DNA of 6,591 bases from DASXBA01 sp036406475 (GTDB lineage Bacteria; Actinomycetota; Thermoleophilia; Solirubrobacterales; Thermoleophilaceae), in assembly GCA_036406475.1 (NCBI GenBank), contig DASXBA010000116.1:1-6591 (forward strand), given 5' to 3'. Of this stretch, positions 5,737-6,591 are shown one piece after another. The notes below the pieces were generated by a model. The model saw only the letters and a list, made by a program, of their open reading frames with translations. It did not search any database and had not been told where the DNA came from. The position numbers and the translations under genes are program-made. How positions within the stretch are numbered: position 1 is the stretch's first letter; every line of letters starts with the position of its first letter.

Positions 5737-6288
5737 GTGCCGCCGCGTGTTCCCCTGCCCAGCGATGACGAGCTGACGCCCGAGCACCGCGAGCTGCTGG
5801 CGAACCTGCCGCCGCTCAACGTCTTCCGGATGATCGCCGGCGCGCCCAAGGCGGTCCGCCCGTTCATGCAGCTCGGCGGCGCCGTCCTCTCCACGGCGCT
5901 CGACGCCCGCCGGCGCGAGATGGCCGTGCTGCGCGTGGCGCACGCCACCGGGGCGCCCTACGAGTGGGCGCAGCACGAGCAGATCGCCAGGAACATCGGC
6001 GTGACGGAAGCCGAGATCGACGCGATCCGCGACGAGGAGCCGGTCACGAGCCTCGACGACGAGTGCAACCTGATCTGCCGCGTGGCCGACGAGGTGAGCC
6101 GCGACGTCCGGCTCTCGGACGAGGCGCTCGAGCTGGTCCTCGACCGCTACGGCGCGCGCGAGTCGGCCGAGCTGATCCTGCTCGTGAGCTACTACAACAT
6201 GGTGAGCCGCTTTCTCGAGTCGACCCGCGTCGAGGTCGAGGACGAGCCGCTGCTCAAGGGCTCGATGCCGGGCGAGGTGGTGGAGTAG
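5737..6288 (+). CDS. Carboxymuconolactone decarboxylase (CMD)/AhpD-like family protein
   Basis: This 183-residue, all-helical protein is of the CMD/AhpD fold. The family core lies at about 40-120: RRREMAVLRVAHATGAPYEWAQHEQIARNIGVTEAEIDAI, with the E76-W-x-x-H80 motif characteristic of the group. The AhpD catalytic C-x2-C is absent: the equivalent place reads ATGAPYEW, and the only cysteines nearby, C110 and C114, have a C-x3-C spacing elsewhere. It is therefore unlikely to be a peroxiredoxin reductase like true AhpD, and its reaction is unknown. Relatives occur in catabolic clusters and beside oxidoreductases. The GTG start is supported by the conserved N-terminal run (VPLPSDDELTPEHRELLANLP) and the absence of a better upstream start. 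Its TAG overlaps the GTG of the oxidoreductase by one base, so the two genes are co-transcribed and may act on the same substrate. Confidence 0.9.
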   Translation: MPPRVPLPSDDELTPEHRELLANLPPLNVFRMIAGAPKAVRPFMQLGGAVLSTALDARRREMAVLRVAHATGAPYEWAQHEQIARNIGVTEAEIDAIRDEEPVTSLDDECNLICRVADEVSRDVRLSDEALELVLDRYGARESAELILLVSYYNMVSRFLESTRVEVEDEPLLKGSMPGEVVE

Positions 6289-6591
6289 TGCGCCTCTGCC
6301 TGATGATCGAGGGGCAGGAGGACGTGAGCTGGGACGAGTGGGTGGCGATCGCTCGCGCCTGCGAAGAGCACGGGATCGAGGCGCTGTTCCGCTCGGACCA
6401 CTACCTGTCGGTGGACGGCCACGGCGAGCGCGGCTCGCTCGACGCCTGGGCGACCCTGTCGGCGCTGGCCGCCGTGACGGAGACAGTCCGGCTCGGGACG
6501 ATGGTCTCCCCCGCCACCTTCCGCCACCCCTCCGAGCTGGCCAAGGTGGTTGTCAGCGCCGACCACGTGTCGGGCGGACGGGTGGAGCTCG
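6288..6591 (+). CDS. LLM-class F420-dependent oxidoreductase, N-terminal part (3' end outside window)
   Basis: Only the first 101 residues are present; the frame is open to the window end. The protein begins MRLCLMIEGQEDVSWDEWVAIARACEEHGIEALFRSDHY, and continues with a conserved LGTMVSPATFRHPSELAKVV segment and a DHVSGGRVEL end. These are hallmarks of the luciferase-like monooxygenase (bacterial luciferase TIM barrel) superfamily, in the subgroup that uses the deazaflavin F420 and is abundant in actinobacteria. The F420 preference is inferred from overall resemblance and could be FMN instead. The GTG start overlaps the upstream TAG by one base (TAGTG), and a GAGG at 6274-6277 lies about 10 bases upstream. 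The specific substrate is not known. Confidence 0.9.
   Translation, partial: MRLCLMIEGQEDVSWDEWVAIARACEEHGIEALFRSDHYLSVDGHGERGSLDAWATLSALAAVTETVRLGTMVSPATFRHPSELAKVVVSADHVSGGRVEL

Noticed and set aside
4909..5976. Minus-strand open frame across the membrane protein and CMD genes
   Set aside because: It reads through three plus-strand features including the hairpin, and its translation is charged low-complexity sequence without a domain.
1..6591. CRISPR array, tRNA, rRNA, transposon ends or integrase
   Set aside because: No regular direct repeats, clover-leaf patterns, terminal inverted repeats or recombinase motifs were found on reading both strands.

Overview
The window is GC-rich (roughly 70%), with tightly packed genes, several four-base overlaps and frequent GTG starts. 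The gene families also point to a high-GC actinobacterium: a PspC-linked type of histidine kinase, a Cfp30B-like double VOC protein, a FurA/CatR-type regulator and an F420-dependent LLM oxidoreductase. A soil lineage such as Thermoleophilia/Solirubrobacterales is plausible, but that is a guess from gene style and not a demonstrated placement.

Layout. (1) At 2-1413 (+) lies a two-component pair: a histidine kinase whose N-terminus is cut off by the window edge, overlapping by four bases a NarL/LuxR-type response regulator. (2) At 1414-3375 (-) lies a two-gene operon that converges on this pair with no spacer between the stop codons: a serine beta-lactamase-fold hydrolase, then a two-domain VOC (glyoxalase-fold) protein. 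(3) At 3460-4963 (+), divergent from the hydrolase, lies a compact three-gene operon: a FurA/PerR-like metalloregulator, a 57-residue zinc-finger protein of DUF2180 type, and a dinuclear manganese catalase. The genes are joined by two ATGA overlaps. (4) A long GC hairpin (4964-5018) separates the catalase from a six-helix membrane protein (5023-5700). (5) At 5737-6591 (+) lie an AhpD-like/carboxymuconolactone-decarboxylase-family protein and, overlapping it by one base, the start of an F420-dependent oxidoreductase that runs off the window.

The most interesting part is the peroxide module. A regulator with all the Zn and regulatory-metal ligands of PerR/FurA heads an operon that ends in a manganese catalase with all five Mn ligands. 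FurA in mycobacteria is classically linked to the heme enzyme KatG. The 84-bp gap between the divergent hydrolase and regulator genes holds a 36-bp inverted repeat with arms ATCTGGAA/TTCCAGAT. It covers the -35 regions of both proposed promoters, so one operator could control both directions. Both promoters would give almost leaderless transcripts.

No rRNA, tRNA, CRISPR array, insertion sequence or phage gene was seen. No gene-free stretch reaches 300 bases.
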